Positions 52,815 through 64,000 of a stretch of DNA of 64,000 nt are shown here, piece by piece. The number at the start of each line of letters is the position of its first letter. Positions within the stretch are counted from its first letter, which is position 1. A program made the translations under genes and the position numbers. Source of the DNA: Candidula unifasciata (taxonomy: Eukaryota > Mollusca > Gastropoda > Stylommatophora > Geomitridae); the NCBI GenBank assembly GCA_905116865.2, contig CAJHNH020001112.1:1581932-1645931 (forward strand). Direction: 5' to 3'. The notes under the pieces are model-generated. The model was not told where the DNA came from. It worked only from the letters and a program-made list of their open reading frames with translations, and did no database searches.

Positions 52815-53005
52815 CCTTATAAGTTGGAGCGCATCTGCCTGAGAGGCAAGAAACCAGCAGTCTGCATACAAAGGAGTCAGATCTGTAAAACGGATGCACA
52901 CGCAACACTCACATTCTGGAACAGGACTGCAGTCTAAAAATGGATGAACAACCAGAACTTTCCGCCAGTGTTTACAGTGGTTGAACGCGAAGAAGAATTG
53001 TCTCA
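52815..53005 (+). repeat. SINE B
   Basis: GGAGCGCATCTGCCTGAGAG, TCAGATCTGTAAAACGGATG and GGATGAACAACCAGAACTTT. Confidence 0.88.
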
Positions 53006-53454
53006 TGCACGTGGACAAGCCATAAAGGTATTTGTCTCGTTGATTTTATCATTTCCTCTTTCCAGTCGTCGTTAACTTCTCGAGTCTATCCTTTCTTGAA
53101 AAATACCTTCTGTAAACGAACAAACAGAACGACGTATTGGCAATTCTGTTTTGCATCACCTTTCTTTCCATGCCTTACATCATGCTCTGGTCTGTAAGTG
53201 TTATCGGCTTCTCTCCAGTTTAGCTTCATAGATGGTTTTTGAAGCAGAAGAAGAAGAAGAAGATGACGATGATGACTATGATAATGATGATGACGAAGAA
53301 GAAAAAGGAATTTGTGTTAACGAGGTTTAACTATATTACGTGACGAGGTCCCAGTTTCTTTCCCAGTATGACTATCGAACTACTAACCGAATACAGAGGA
53401 ATTTGTATGTGTTTTTTAATCGTCCACTGCGGGAACCGAACTATAATACTAGAG

Positions 53455-53591
53455 CAGGGGTTTTCAACCTGAGGGTCGCGATCCCTTTGGGGATTAAATA
53501 ACCCTTTCACAGGGGTGGCTTAGAGGGTGGAGGCATTATGAAGGTTGAAAACCAATGTTCGTGGCGGCATTAGGAAGGCTGAGAACCACTG
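53455..53591. mobile_element. SPIN-like hAT MITE, 137 bp, perfect 8-bp target duplication
   Basis: TACTAGAG lies exactly at 53447-53454 and 53592-53599. Ends CAGGGGTTTTCAACCTGAGG and GGAAGGCTGAGAACCACTG are inverted. GGGTCGCGATCCC and ACCCTTTCACAGGGG are shared with the SPIN/OC1 group of hAT elements as remembered. Confidence 0.85.
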
Positions 53592-53939
53592 TACTAGAGG
53601 AAGAAGAAACTGTTAAAAAAAACGTTCACTAACGGTTGAGGCCCCCCCCCCCCCCACACCCCTTTTCCCCCGGAGCACCGTTAGACTATTTCTAAAACAA
53701 TGATCTGTACTCTCACACCAGAGATCCAGAAAATGTCCACTAAGCCCCTGGTTTGGTCAGTGCGGTTAAACATTTGTTGTGAGAGTATTTTCAATAACTT
53801 CTTGTTTCATTTGACAAATCTTTTCGTTTTAATTGTTTAATTTATGAATGTACGTCAACCCGGTTGTGAGGGCGACGTCAAGGAAATAACTACAAACTTA
53901 AAACTTGAACACTTAATGAAACAGAAACTTGCCGAAGTG

Positions 53940-54037
53940 TTAAAGTTAGTTGCATATCCTTTACAGGACGTTGCAGAACCAACCCTAACAGCCCCTGGCT
54001 GTTGTGTGGTTTCTCTAGACAATTTACATCCCGTAGT
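53940..54037 (-). repeat. SINE A, 5'-truncated
   Basis: GTTAGTTGCATATCCTTTAC to CATCCCGTAG. TTGCCGAAGTG occurs at 53929-53939 and 54038-54048. The truncation point falls in the SINE's own TTTGCC. Confidence 0.88.
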
Positions 54038-54089
54038 TTGCCGAAGTGAACATGGGAAAATATCGTGTTGCCGAAGAGATTAACTTCCT

Positions 54090-54310
54090 AATGAGACAAG
54101 TTTCATTTCGTAAGAGTCGGACTAACTGGAAGCTTCCTTCGTGCATCTGTCTGAGAGGCAAAGAATATAGTTTGCATACAAATGAGTCAGATTTGTAAAA
54201 CGGATGTGCATTCATCACTCAGACGCTGGGACACAGCTAGAGAAGTGGACGAGTAACCAAAGCTTTCTGTCGGAGCTTACAGCTGGTGAACGCAAAGAAG
54301 AAGAAAAAAC
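54090..54310 (+). repeat. SINE B
   Basis: GTGCATCTGTCTGAGAGGC, TCAGATTTGTAAAACGGATG and GAACGCAAAGAAGAAG. Confidence 0.85.
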
Positions 54311-54517
54311 GTTTAAAAGACAAAGCAAATGTGCTCCAGGTTTTAATAAATAAACCAGACTATACACTTCTAGAAATAACCTTATCAGATCTTTACGTAA
54401 TAACTGGCTATGTCCACCTCTGCATACTTTGGCCCATATGCCGTTACAATTTGAATAAACATACACATGCCATTGAATGTACACTGTGTAGAATGTTAGC
54501 AAGGTTGAACGAAGTGG

Positions 54518-54518
<1 letters not shown>

Positions 54519-54555
<37 letters not shown>

Positions 54556-54576
54556 GGGGGGGGAGGGGGAGGGAGG
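54519..54576. repeat. Poly-G tract
   Basis: Nearly pure G for more than 50 bases, the longest of about ten G runs in the window. Confidence 0.95.
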
Positions 54577-54899
54577 TTACATAGTTCTACGCATAATTTA
54601 CATATACAGTTAATAATATTGAATGATGTAGGTAGCTTTGCACTTCTTTAGCCTGCTAGCACACTAACTGATAGTTTCTTATTTAAAACATTTTTGCCCT
54701 TTTGCAAATTTGAAGCATGACAGCACAAACACTATATTACACATAGTTTTGAGTGGTATCATCATCATCATCATCATCATGTAGCAGAAGCATGCATTAA
54801 GGACACATACGCTGGCTAAAATGTCGTTGTTTTTTTAAATCGGTGATTTTTTTTTTTTTTTTAAATTTTTTCATAAGATTCTACGTTAAATTTTGAATG

Positions 54900-55015
54900 C
54901 TGAATTAGGAATCGACATCACAGCACTCGGGAAACTCACATAAGCGCACCGTCCTCATCTTCAGCAGCGAGCGAAAAGTTTCAATTCAGATGGTACCAGT
55001 AACTGTCTTATTTTA
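54900..55015 (-). repeat. RNase H-type LINE 3' end
   Basis: CTCACATAAGCGCACCGTCC and GATGGTACCAGTAACTGTCT match other 3' ends. Confidence 0.75.
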
Positions 55016-55379
55016 CTGGAATTTTGTACTTAATTCCACATTAGAAAAATGAAATTACAATATTTTTTAACAGCGGTGAATAGAAAGATGTATTGTTTAA
55101 TTTGTAACAACAGTTACACTAAAAGAGCACACATGAGAAAGCATTATAAAACGATCTTATGATAAATACAAAGGCCCCGTGTGGATAAAATCCCAGGGCG
55201 TGTCTGAAGACTTAAAGAACTGAAGGCTAACTTGAGACAGCAACATACCTACCTGTTCTAAGAAACCCGAGAAAGGAAATGTCGCTTTCATTGCTTCAAT
55301 CCATGAACTTAGCCAAATGATTGACATGAGTGGAAAATATTACGAGGAAGATTTAGTAAAGCAGTACCATGTACACAGG

Positions 55380-55600
55380 GTTCAAATTGTGTGTTTACAG
55401 ATGTGGCTTATTTGTATGCAGACTGTTGGTTCCTTGCCTCTCATGCAGATGTACTCTGAAGGAAACACCCTTATCCAGTCACTTTCTACGACATGCTTGT
55501 TAGAAAAGGGGCGAAATGGGGGTGGAGGGGAGTGGGGCACAGTGAGCTTATTCTTTGTTCACCAAAATGGAGCTAGGGAACCCACTCTTATTAGTTCTTG
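55380..55600 (-). repeat. SINE B, 5' half
   Basis: CAGATGTGGCTTATTTGTAT, CTCTCATGCAGATGTACTC and TTCACCAAAATGGAGCTAGG. Confidence 0.75.
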
Positions 55601-57270
55601 TGTGTTAATTTTTTAAGCTGCAATCGTGGAGCTGGTTGGCTCCGTTGGTTAAATTAATTGGTTATTTTAACTGGTTGGTTCTCTGGCTGGTTTGACTCAT
55701 TAGTTTCGTCAGCCCGTAGATTCAGTTTTTTCGTGTGTTTGTATCCCCTGTTCATGTCCTTGTTTGTCGAGCCTTGAATTTTACAAAGCCCGCCTTTCAT
55801 TTTTTTTTTTTTCGTGAACCAGTGTTCCGTTTAATAAGACCAAAGTATTTCATTTTCAAAGAAATTATTCTTTTTATGAACTAGTCTTCTTCATTATTGA
55901 GATTTCTGTGTGGACTACTAAATGATGCCTTATCGCAGTTAAAAGCGAAACAACAACAAAGAAGTAGATTGGGGAATTATTCAAATTACACACGATGCGG
56001 AAGTAAAAATTTATGTCGGGAACTCCAATGTGTAGTTGTACAGACCTTGACCTTGATGAGCAAGACGCTTGCACAACCTTGTTGACAATTTAAATGACAC
56101 CCAATGGTTAACATGCCGTAACATCTCACAGTGGTAGCTACAGGAATAAAGCTCAGCAGGGTAATAGGTTTGTTTGTTTGTTTAGACAACAGATCAACAT
56201 AATGGCACTAGGTTGGTAACCCATAAGTGCTCCATTCCACTTCTAACTCAAGCCTTAGTTCGAAGAATCTCATCAGCGCAGTACACGAACTCCGTAGCAC
56301 AGTCGAGGATCCTGGCATTCTTTTGATATACTTGCAATTTCAAATTTTGCCCGGGCAGCGCTGTTAGGCTACTTTTTTCGATCTTCAACTGCCTGTGAAT
56401 TTTTTATGTGCGCAACGGGCGTCTAATCTTACCGCTCAGAGACCAGAGGAAATTACTAGAAGTCCACGTGAAAATAATCTCCGCCTTAATAGGGCTAAAC
56501 CCGGGATCACCACCACTTGAGGCGGGCGCCATGCCGCGAGCCCACTTAACCCCAAGCAGGGTAATTTCCCGTGTGGGTCACAGGGTCCTATTTGCCGTCG
56601 TAGATCCACAACACACCGTGCCAACGGCCAGTTTAAGCTCAGATGCAGAAGTAGTAAGATCATAAATAAAAAGACTCCTTTTACGCACATTTGGATGTTG
56701 GGAATATAGGGCTTGTTTCATGGACCCATAGATAATAAGAAACTCCACAGGGAAGCATGTACAGTACGAGTCTACCAATCATCAGGAGAAGTAATCTCTC
56801 GTCAACATATGGTTCGGCCCTCGAGCTCCTAGACATTTTCAGAGAGTGGGCCCACCTGAGTTCATGAGGCTCAGGGTTGGTTTCTCCTGCTGCACGTATT
56901 ACCAGATGTTATCGGACAGGGACAAGACGAACTGATGACTTTGCAAGAGGTACTGTGAGATACGAAGTCGTAGCATAATTAGAGCAGTCAGCTTACCTGG
57001 ACGACCAAGGAACAAGCTTACGTTTTGTTTACCGGACATATGTTGGACTTTGTTGGCAGATGGCAGAGGGACACTGGCAGACAATTCGGACACGATGGAC
57101 TTTAAGGGATAAGACATTCTTTTACATTAGACACGTGGACCAGCTCACCGAGGCCCGAGATAAGATTAACTGGCACTCGCTTACCATTATCTTCTCCGCA
57201 TTCACTGTCTGGAAACTCCCCAGGACAGTTTTGTTATGGGCCGGTGAATCTAGTCTGTCTTTCATCAGAT
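55601..57270. other. Intergenic, with SINE E-like text at 56195-56375
   Basis: GTAACCCATAAGTGCTCCAT matches the 32215 repeat head. A GC-richer block follows (56400-56640). No gene was identified. Confidence 0.45.
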
Positions 57271-57274
57271 TGAA

Positions 57275-57520
57275 GTAAAAAGTAAAGGCCCCTTTCCTGC
57301 GCCTTTCGGGCGTTTTGTGTAGATAGACCAAGGGCACTTGTTGGGTTATGTGGTCAGCCCCCTTAACTTCACAGGACTAAACCTGGTACTCACTCTCGTC
57401 TGGGTCGACCCAGAAGCCAAGGTAATTTTTGAAAAAAATCCGGCCCTCGTCAGAAAACGAACCCGCGACCTTGCGATACGCAGGCGTCTAGCCGTTAGAC
57501 CACAATGCCCCCGCTTCCAT
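57275..57520 (-). repeat. SINE C
   Basis: GTAAAGGCCCCTTTCCTGCG, TCTGGGTCGACCCAGAAGCC and head text GTCTAGCCGTTAGACCACAA. Confidence 0.85.
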
Positions 57521-57851
57521 TAGTATAGGATCTCCTAACCCCACTGGCGTAGGAATGGAGTCCGCCTCGGGTGTCATCAATGATGGGAGGGAGGAGGGAT
57601 GACTGTTAGGTTCACGTAAATTACCCCAAATAAATTAAGTCACTTTTTATTCGCAAGTTTGTTGGGCTGGTTGACTTCTCTGAAGATTACAGGTGTGTCC
57701 CGCTATATTGTTTGCTTTCTGTGTTGTCTTGCATTTGCGCTTTCATTCCGAGAAAGAGAATGCCTATGACATAGGTTGCAGCACTCTAAAAAAAAGGGGG
57801 GGAGAGGCTGGGAAGGGGGTGTGAGGGCCAGACGCTCCATATTTTTGGAGC

Positions 57852-57854
<3 letters not shown>

Positions 57855-57920
<66 letters not shown>
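57855..57920. repeat. (TA)n microsatellite
   Basis: About 33 TA units. Confidence 0.98.
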
Positions 57921-57923
<3 letters not shown>

Positions 57924-58364
57924 AGAATCGCGGAACACCCCCGTAACCTTATGCCAAGGTGACAGGTTCAGGAACTACTAATCAGAAGTGACCCAATGTG
58001 TATATAGGCGGGGCGTGGGGGAGATAAACGTTACGTGTACATGGATGTCAAAATGGTTAAAAGAAAACGTTTTTAGAATACATAATATATGGTGGACAGG
58101 GGATGAAAGGGGGGGGGGGGTGGGGTGGAGGAATTTTTCACACCGGATACCAGGCGACCTTGTAACGCTGCAGCTCTCAACCGAAACCAAGAGTAATGGA
58201 TCAAGATATTTAAAGTGTACAATACCTTTCAACACCTATGTGCATTACCGAGACGTCTTATGGCGCCAACAAAGCGCCAACATAACTGTGGTCACATGAC
58301 GAGTTGACCTTTAACTAATGACGCATGACTGACAGACGAGGAAATATTTTACTTTGGCACTTCC

Positions 58365-58620
58365 CAGAATGGGAGTTGCCGTGGATCGAAAGGTAGTGGG
58401 TTCACGCCCTGAAGGAGCCGGACTTTTTTCAACAAAGACTTTGACTCCCAGGTCGACCCAGGCTTGAGTGGGTACCAGGTGCAGTCCTGAGAAGTTACGA
58501 CTGTCGGCATGATGCTGCCACATCACCGACCAAGTGCCGATAGGTTTATAACAATATAAGTCTAGCCCTTATCTTCCAAAAAGGACCAAATGCCTGGAAA
58601 AGAGTCCTTTTACTTTCCAC
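58365..58620 (+). repeat. SINE C
   Basis: GGTCGACCCAGGCTTGAGTG, GGTACCAGGTGCAGTCCTGA and a GAAAAGAGTCCTTTTACTTT end. Confidence 0.85.
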
Positions 58621-58749
58621 AATGGAAAATTCCGTTATTTTTAAAGTGAATGTTTTAGAATTTGAAATCGTATTCCCCGAATTCCTACTGCGGATTGTAA
58701 TCTTTTTTTTTTTTTTTTTTTTGGTTTTTATTGAAGCTAAGAATACACA

Positions 58750-58930
58750 CTGGAAGCTGAAGTGGTGTAGCAACCAGACGCTCACCTACGTATCCGAAGG
58801 TCGTGGGTTCCCCTTGTAGGCTGATTTTTTTCCCTTCCAAATATGATCTTGTTTTTCAGGTCGACCCAGCCTTAAATGGGTACTAGGAAGAGTCCTGGCG
58901 GATGGGGCGATGTTAGCCACATCACATCAG
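58750..58930 (+). repeat. SINE C, 3'-shortened
   Basis: GAAGTGGTGTAGCAACCAGA head, then GGTCGACCCAGCCTTAAATG. It stops near the ACATCACATC block, next to a (TA)n run at 58953-59022. Confidence 0.8.
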
Positions 58931-58949
58931 GTATACAATGAACCACGGC

Positions 58950-59022
<73 letters not shown>

Positions 59023-59149
59023 TATTAAATATTATCTATATTTTTTATCAGGGGTGATACACGCTTTCATTAGTCGTGATATACAATTCTAGATTAAAGT
59101 TTTAAAAAGAATTATATAATATTTGAATGTCCATGTAGTTTGCATATAT

Positions 59150-59375
59150 CCAGTTTCGTCCTTTTTAGGATGAAATTTTTTTGTTATTTGAAGCCCCACC
59201 CTGGCTTTTGCCAGGGGCCGCAATATAGGCCGACCATAAATATGGCCAATTGTCTGAACGCGGTTTCTGGGACCTCTCCACGGCGATCCTCATCAACATG
59301 GTGGCTCTTTGTGTCATCGGGTGTTTATCGCTTGTTTGATGTCCTGGTGGGGTAGAAAGTCAGCCATGTCCAGGT
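59150..59375 (-). repeat. SINE D
   Basis: CGTCCTTTTTAGGATGAA hairpin end, GCCCCACCCTGGCTTTTGCC and GGGTGTTTATCGCTTGTTTG. Confidence 0.82.
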
Positions 59376-59486
59376 AATAATGTGATACATTATTTTTGTC
59401 AGTTTAGTACATTAATCATATCTTGCGTCCTAAATAAAAGTTTTTTTCATAAAAAGAGTTAGTTTTTGATTGTATTATTTCATTTG

Positions 59487-59518
<32 letters not shown>

Positions 59519-60544
59519 AATTCAACGTTCCAACTTAAATTGGCAGTTACGCTTTGTCTTGTTGTTTCCATCAAGCCTGCCATATATGTGCCTCTCTGCA
59601 CTAAACTCCGGTTTTAGCAGTCGTAACCATAGTGCGTTTGAAAAGTAGTGTCCTCCCAATTTGAAAAATTTATCGAAAACTCCAAAACGGATTAACACGA
59701 ATTTGTGCATTTGGCCTTAGATTTCCTATATCCATATGCTGATTATAGCTGCAAATTTCTTTCATTTTCATGTACCATTAAAAACTAAAATACACAGTTA
59801 CTGATCCACGCCTGCAGATTGTATGGAAGTCAGTGCACATGTGTATCAATGCACGGTACTTATTTTGATAATGTATCCAGCATACAATGAAAACTCTACA
59901 GTTCCCTGTAGGCTGATACTGAAGATGACCATCTGAAAGTGAAACGATTAAGAAACGTGTGCAATTTGTTGTTTTAAAAAGTTTCTATTACTCAGTTAAC
60001 TGTTAGCATACTCATTGTAAGCTTTTAATCGGCGCCTGCTTCTTATTTTTTTATTTCTTTTTTTATTGCGCAAATGGAAAGTAGATGTTTGTTTATAATA
60101 TTAAACTAACATTCTTACAAGGCCATTATCTATTAACAGGTTGCATGAGAAATTTCAACAATTGACACAGAACGTTTACTAAGCTAATGATTTTAAAAAT
60201 TTGTAAATTCTTCTCGAACGGTCTATAGTTGCCCTTTACAGTCTCTTTCTTAAAAGATTGGTGTATTCTGCACACAGCGTTACTGTGCGATATGTTTGTG
60301 GTTATGTTTGTTATTTTATCTGTGCTTGAGTAAAATAAAATTTGTTAACCTATAGTGATATTTCAATAGTTCGAAAAGAATTTCAACGAAGACACCTTTT
60401 GTTTAGGGGTGCCTAGTTCGTCATTTTCTTAGTAAGTTTGTTTTCATAGCGAGGCGCAAATGCTGTTTGGATCTGACAGGTCCGATTGCCGGCACAGTTA
60501 CTATTACTTTCAATTTTTGTTGTCTAGTGTGTCTTAGCACCAAC
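59376..60544. other. Intergenic, no gene recognised
   Basis: Includes a (GT)n-like run at 59485-59518. The remainder is AT-rich. Confidence 0.4.
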
Positions 60545-60690
60545 AGCAGTAAAACTACAAGAACATATCAATAGGCTCCACTCAGAATGCGACACCTATG
60601 ACACGAAGATCAACGAAGACAAAACAAAAGTGATGAAATTCTTCAGGAAAGGAAGAACCCCCAATATCAAAACTGATAACACCAGTTAAA
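60545..60690 (+). repeat. LINE RT fragment
   Basis: Frame LQEHINRLHSECDTYDTKIN and EDKTKVMKF resembles the region after the YADD box (LNxxKTKVM). Confidence 0.65.
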
Positions 60691-61039
60691 GTAAGCGAGG
60701 GATTTTGCGTATCCGGAGCATTTGTACCCCTTTACCACATGTTCGTTAAGGGCCAGAGAGCCTATTCTTTTTTCCTTCCCAAACGGACCCACGGAATCCA
60801 CACAGGAAAAATACACACTGGAGATTTAACAGTAACAACTCAAGTGACGGTCACATGTCCACTGGAACTGTTGCGTGGACCGTTGGTGACGACAGAGAAC
60901 AAAGGGTGTCTCGGCTGTTCAGGTCGAAGGCTGTTTCATACTCCCGCCTTATACCGGAGTGAACCCGACCGACCTGACTTTCTTTGTAAGCCAGTGTTCA
61001 GATCACCAAGTAACGGTATTCCCTACACATAGATTAGTC

Positions 61040-61085
61040 AGTCAGTCAGCCAGCCAGTCAGTCAGTCAGTCAGTCAGTCAGTCAG
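61040..61085. repeat. (AGTC)n microsatellite
   Basis: Eleven or so AGTC units with CAGC variants. Confidence 0.95.
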
Positions 61086-61184
61086 GGGGCTCTTCAGATA
61101 ATCTTATCCTCGTAGTTCTTCATGTCTTTCCCCTCCTCAACCTTTGCCTACTTTTACTCATGCTATTACCACCACCAACAACAA

Positions 61185-61206
61185 CAACCACCACACCACC
61201 ACCACC

Positions 61207-61302
<96 letters not shown>
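61185..61302. repeat. (ACC)n-(ACT)n microsatellite
   Basis: ACC repeats pass into over 30 ACT units. The poly-Thr, poly-Tyr, poly-Leu and poly-Ser frames are artefacts. Confidence 0.98.
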
Positions 61303-61303
<1 letters not shown>

Positions 61304-61550
61304 TTACTGTGTTCGCTTTTTATAGGGCGACTGGCCTTGTATTTTGGTTTACAGCTAGGCTGCGTTATCTGCTGACTTCCGCCAGATACATCCCACCTTT
61401 GCAAACATTAATTAATCGCCACTTACGACGTGCCCCTTTCAGGATCAGTGGCTAGATCCCATTACAACCCCCAGCAGGGTCCCCGAAATCGCAAAAGGAC
61501 TAGAAATTTTGAACATGTTACGAAGTCCGACCCAAAAAGAGCGTAACTGA

Positions 61551-61825
61551 GCTTTCATTCATGCTTTCTCAGGCTAGTCTATGTAAGATGGGTGTCACGC
61601 CGTCTTGCTTTCGCGAACGGGAAAATTTTAACAATTTTGAAACCATGGTACGTACTCTGCACACTCGTGGGGCCTAGGGTAGGGGTTAGGGCCAGTTTGA
61701 GATTTTCTGGGGTATTTAGAAGCGGTGTCGTCGTGAGGCATAGAACACTCGTCATCGCCAGTGATAGCAACACAACGGGACACCCTTATAACGTAGACTA
61801 ACCTAGGCAAGCATGAATGAAAGTT
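61551..61825. repeat. Fold-back element with a telomere-like motif
   Basis: CTTTCATTCATGCTTTCTCA on the left mirrors TAGGCAAGCATGAATGAAAG on the right, and ATGGGTGTC mirrors GACACCCTTAT. The centre has GGGTAGGGGTTAGGG. No clear target duplication. Confidence 0.7.
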
Positions 61826-62084
61826 TAACCAGTGTGTAAATAGGCCGGATTTCGTAAAGGAAGAACTAGAAACTCAAAAGGAGAACACTGGGAGGAAACA
61901 CTGAGCATATAAACTGCAGACAAGCGTAAATATTTATTGACAATAACAATAGTAGATAGCAGAGGACATTGTTGTCAACACCACGTGTGGTAAAGTAATG
62001 TGTCCTCTTCGGCTACTCTTCTATAAGCGCTAATCAGTAACTATTATCTCCTCTTAATATTATGGATTTTATTTTTATTTTCTA

Positions 62085-62211
62085 GGCCACCTGTCCCGCT
62101 GGTCGCTCACGCAGCACACGGGTGGCTTGTGTATGTCATGACCTAAGTGGATCCAAGAATGTCAAGGAGGTGTCAACACTAGACTCCACCTGGGGCAGAT
62201 GTTGCAGATAA
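62085..62211 (+). CDS. Weak candidate terminal exon, cysteine-containing
   Basis: A pyrimidine-rich tract ending TTTTCTAG is followed by 42 codons to TAA, starting ATCPAGRSRSTRVACVCHDL and ending WGRCCR. It has five cysteines and no repeat resemblance. No partner exon was found and the family is unknown. It may well be chance. Confidence 0.2.
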
Positions 62212-62640
62212 AGGTTATCTTTAGTTTAGAGGTGCTCTTGTTTGATTTCATTTTCGTTACAAGTCGATCACGCTGTCGTCTTGAACATGACTGGAAACAA
62301 TTTCTTCACATTAAAAAAAAAAAAAAATTGCTTTTAAGGAGAGGGGATTGGCGTGCAGAGCTAGGCGGGGTTGGGAGGTCAAGGCGCCAGAGTCTCACAG
62401 TTTCCGGCGCATACGCTTGCATCCATTTAGGATTGGGTCGATTTGGAAGAATAGGTTAACCGGACACATCATTCACAAAACTCACCCACACAAGACGACA
62501 GTTTACTTCCTAACCGTTTTGTAGTGCCCCAGTATAAATGTGTTACTTGGCTATAGGGTTGAACGGGGTATCCGGATTTGTGACCATGTATGTTTCTCAT
62601 CCTTGAGTTCTACACATTGCAATTCTCGAGGGTGGAAAGC

Positions 62641-62672
62641 GGGGGGGGGGGGGGGGGGGGGGGAGGGGGGGG
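62641..62672. repeat. Poly-G tract
   Basis: G run with two A interruptions. Confidence 0.95.
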
Positions 62673-62714
62673 GTCAATTAAAAGTGAAAACAAACCTGTT
62701 GTTACTGAATTCTC

Positions 62715-62940
62715 AAGGAACCGCCGTAGTGTGGCGGATAGACAATCGCCTGCAGAACTCAAGGTTGTGGCTTCAAAACCCAAGAAGCCAGATATTTAAA
62801 AAATTGGTTTTGGCTCCCAGGTCGACACAGTCCTGAGTGGGTACCAGACACAGTCATGGGAAGTCAAGGCGGCCGGTGTGATGTTGACCACATCACCCAC
62901 CGAGTACTGACTGGTCTGTAAAATGTAGGTCTAGCTGGAA
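62715..62940 (+). repeat. SINE C
   Basis: GGAACCGCCGTAGTGTGGCG head, GGCTCCCAGGTCGACACAGT and GTGATGTTGACCACATCACC. Confidence 0.85.
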
Positions 62941-63019
62941 TAAGCGGAAACTCTGTGGTGTTATCTGTTAGCAATGGCATCACAGAGTAGGGTACCCACT
63001 TACTCAGGCAATCTAAAAG

Positions 63020-64000
63020 ATTGATGAAGGTTAAGATGCTCATCCATGTGGATGTGGAAAGTAAGGGTAGAATACCATATTATATATCCCTAGAAGCTCA
63101 ACTTACTTACTTACTTAGTCGCTCCTCTTCTACCTTGGGGTGTAGAGGTCTGCCAGAGAGATCGCCATTAAGGTTAACTGAAATAACAAGAAAACTGAAT
63201 CAAACAAGGACAGAAACCAGCAACACTATATATAAAAACCACATAAAGAATGTGAGAAATGCGATCAGAGAAAACAAGAAACAATTTGTAATCAAGACAT
63301 CCAACAAAATAAAGCATCTTCAGCAACAGGGAAGGGATAGAGAAATGTTTAAAGAGATCAGAACACTAACAACAAAATTCAAACCTTCAATGAATGTAAT
63401 AAACATGTAAAAATGGCAACGCTTTGACGGAGAGCAAAGAAATACTAGAAAGATTGAATGAGTATTCTGTAGAAATGTAAAAAGATTCGAAAAACATGCC
63501 AGAATTTACCGATGAATTCAAAGAGAAATAGCCTGAACCTCTACTAGAAAAAGTAAGAATAGCAATAAAGAACCTGAAAAAAGGTAGATCTCCGAGATGT
63601 GACAACATACCAGCAGAGTTAATATCAGGCTGAAGGAGAAGCCAGCGTAATTCTATACCATGCACTATGTGTGAAAATCTGGAACAGTGCTGACTGACTG
63701 GCTCAGTGCGTGGAAAAGATCACATTATATTCCCTCCCCGACAACAAAAGAAATCTCAAATAATGTAACAATTATCGTACTGTAGCTCTAATTCTTCTGC
63801 AGATTATCTTGAGGAGAATCGAGAATAAATTGGAATATGAATTACAAGAAGCAGAAGCCAGATTTTGACGGGACAGAGGAACAAGAGACCATATTTTCAA
63901 TTTGAGAATCATCCTAGAGAATAGAGAATACAGGATAGATCTTTATACCTGTTTCATAGACTACAGCATGGCATTTGACTGTGCAACACCATAAACTTTG
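63020..64000 (+). mobile_element. RTE/BovB-like LINE, degenerate, runs off the right edge
   Basis: Begins with 5' text shared with the 7141-8582 element (CATCCATGTGGATGTGGAAA). It then encodes LTEITRKLNQTRTETSNTIY, NLKKGRSPRCDNIPAELISG, RDRGTRDHIFNLRIILENRE and CFIDYSMAFDCA. Multiple stops and frameshifts. The endonuclease domain is largely absent between 63100 and 63200, so an internal deletion is likely. Confidence 0.85.

Noticed and set aside
61120..61455. Poly-Ser, poly-Tyr, poly-Leu and poly-Thr frames
   Set aside because: They are translations of the ACC/ACT microsatellite.

Overview
The window looks like a stretch of a repeat-rich, AT-rich animal nuclear genome. The three genes have introns with GT/AG boundaries, and more than half of the sequence can be assigned to retroposons, fold-back DNA transposons or satellites. 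Invertebrate-type PACRG and a cathepsin L with mollusc-like layout, together with tRNA-derived SINEs and RTE/BovB-type LINEs with (CAT)n tails, suggest a lophotrochozoan, most likely a gastropod mollusc. The species call is an inference. No prokaryotic, organellar or viral genome signature was seen.

Three protein-coding genes can be reconstructed exon by exon with matching splice phases. (1) On the minus strand, from 11559 leftwards, are five exons of a gene whose protein resembles the mitochondrial small-subunit ribosomal protein uS15m (MRPS15). Only the first 170 residues lie here; the conserved core should continue left of base 1. (2) On the plus strand, 11828-21205, is a complete five-exon PACRG gene (247 aa), a ciliary/axonemal microtubule protein. 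Its start is 268 bp from the MRPS15 start, so the two genes are divergent and probably share one promoter. (3) On the minus strand, 42005 to 30404, is a complete eight-exon cathepsin L-type cysteine protease (372 aa). A non-coding first exon ends near 44008, and a probable 3' UTR runs to about 29460. A 33-nt microexon carries its catalytic cysteine.

All other sequence is introns and intergenic DNA. At least five short retroposon families recur; here they are called SINE A to SINE E. SINE A is tRNA-derived (about 220-240 bp), B is about 290 bp with a GAA-rich tail, C is about 270 bp, D about 210 bp and E about 330 bp. LINEs come in two kinds: RTE/BovB-like copies with an endonuclease/RT and a (CAT)n-type tail, and copies with an RNase H domain. 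DNA elements include a SPIN-like 137-bp hAT MITE with a perfect 8-bp target duplication, another hAT-like element inserted in a SINE, and a Merlin-like fold-back carrying telomere-like arrays. There are also two further fold-back families and a pogo/Tigger-like MITE. Satellites include a 26-bp minisatellite of about 25 copies and a 54-bp tandem repeat spanning an MRPS15 splice acceptor. Nested insertions give a relative order: SINE B is older than A and C, and some LINE and hAT insertions are younger than SINE A. From about 44.1 kb to the right edge no convincing gene was found, only repeats and one weak candidate exon at 62085-62211.
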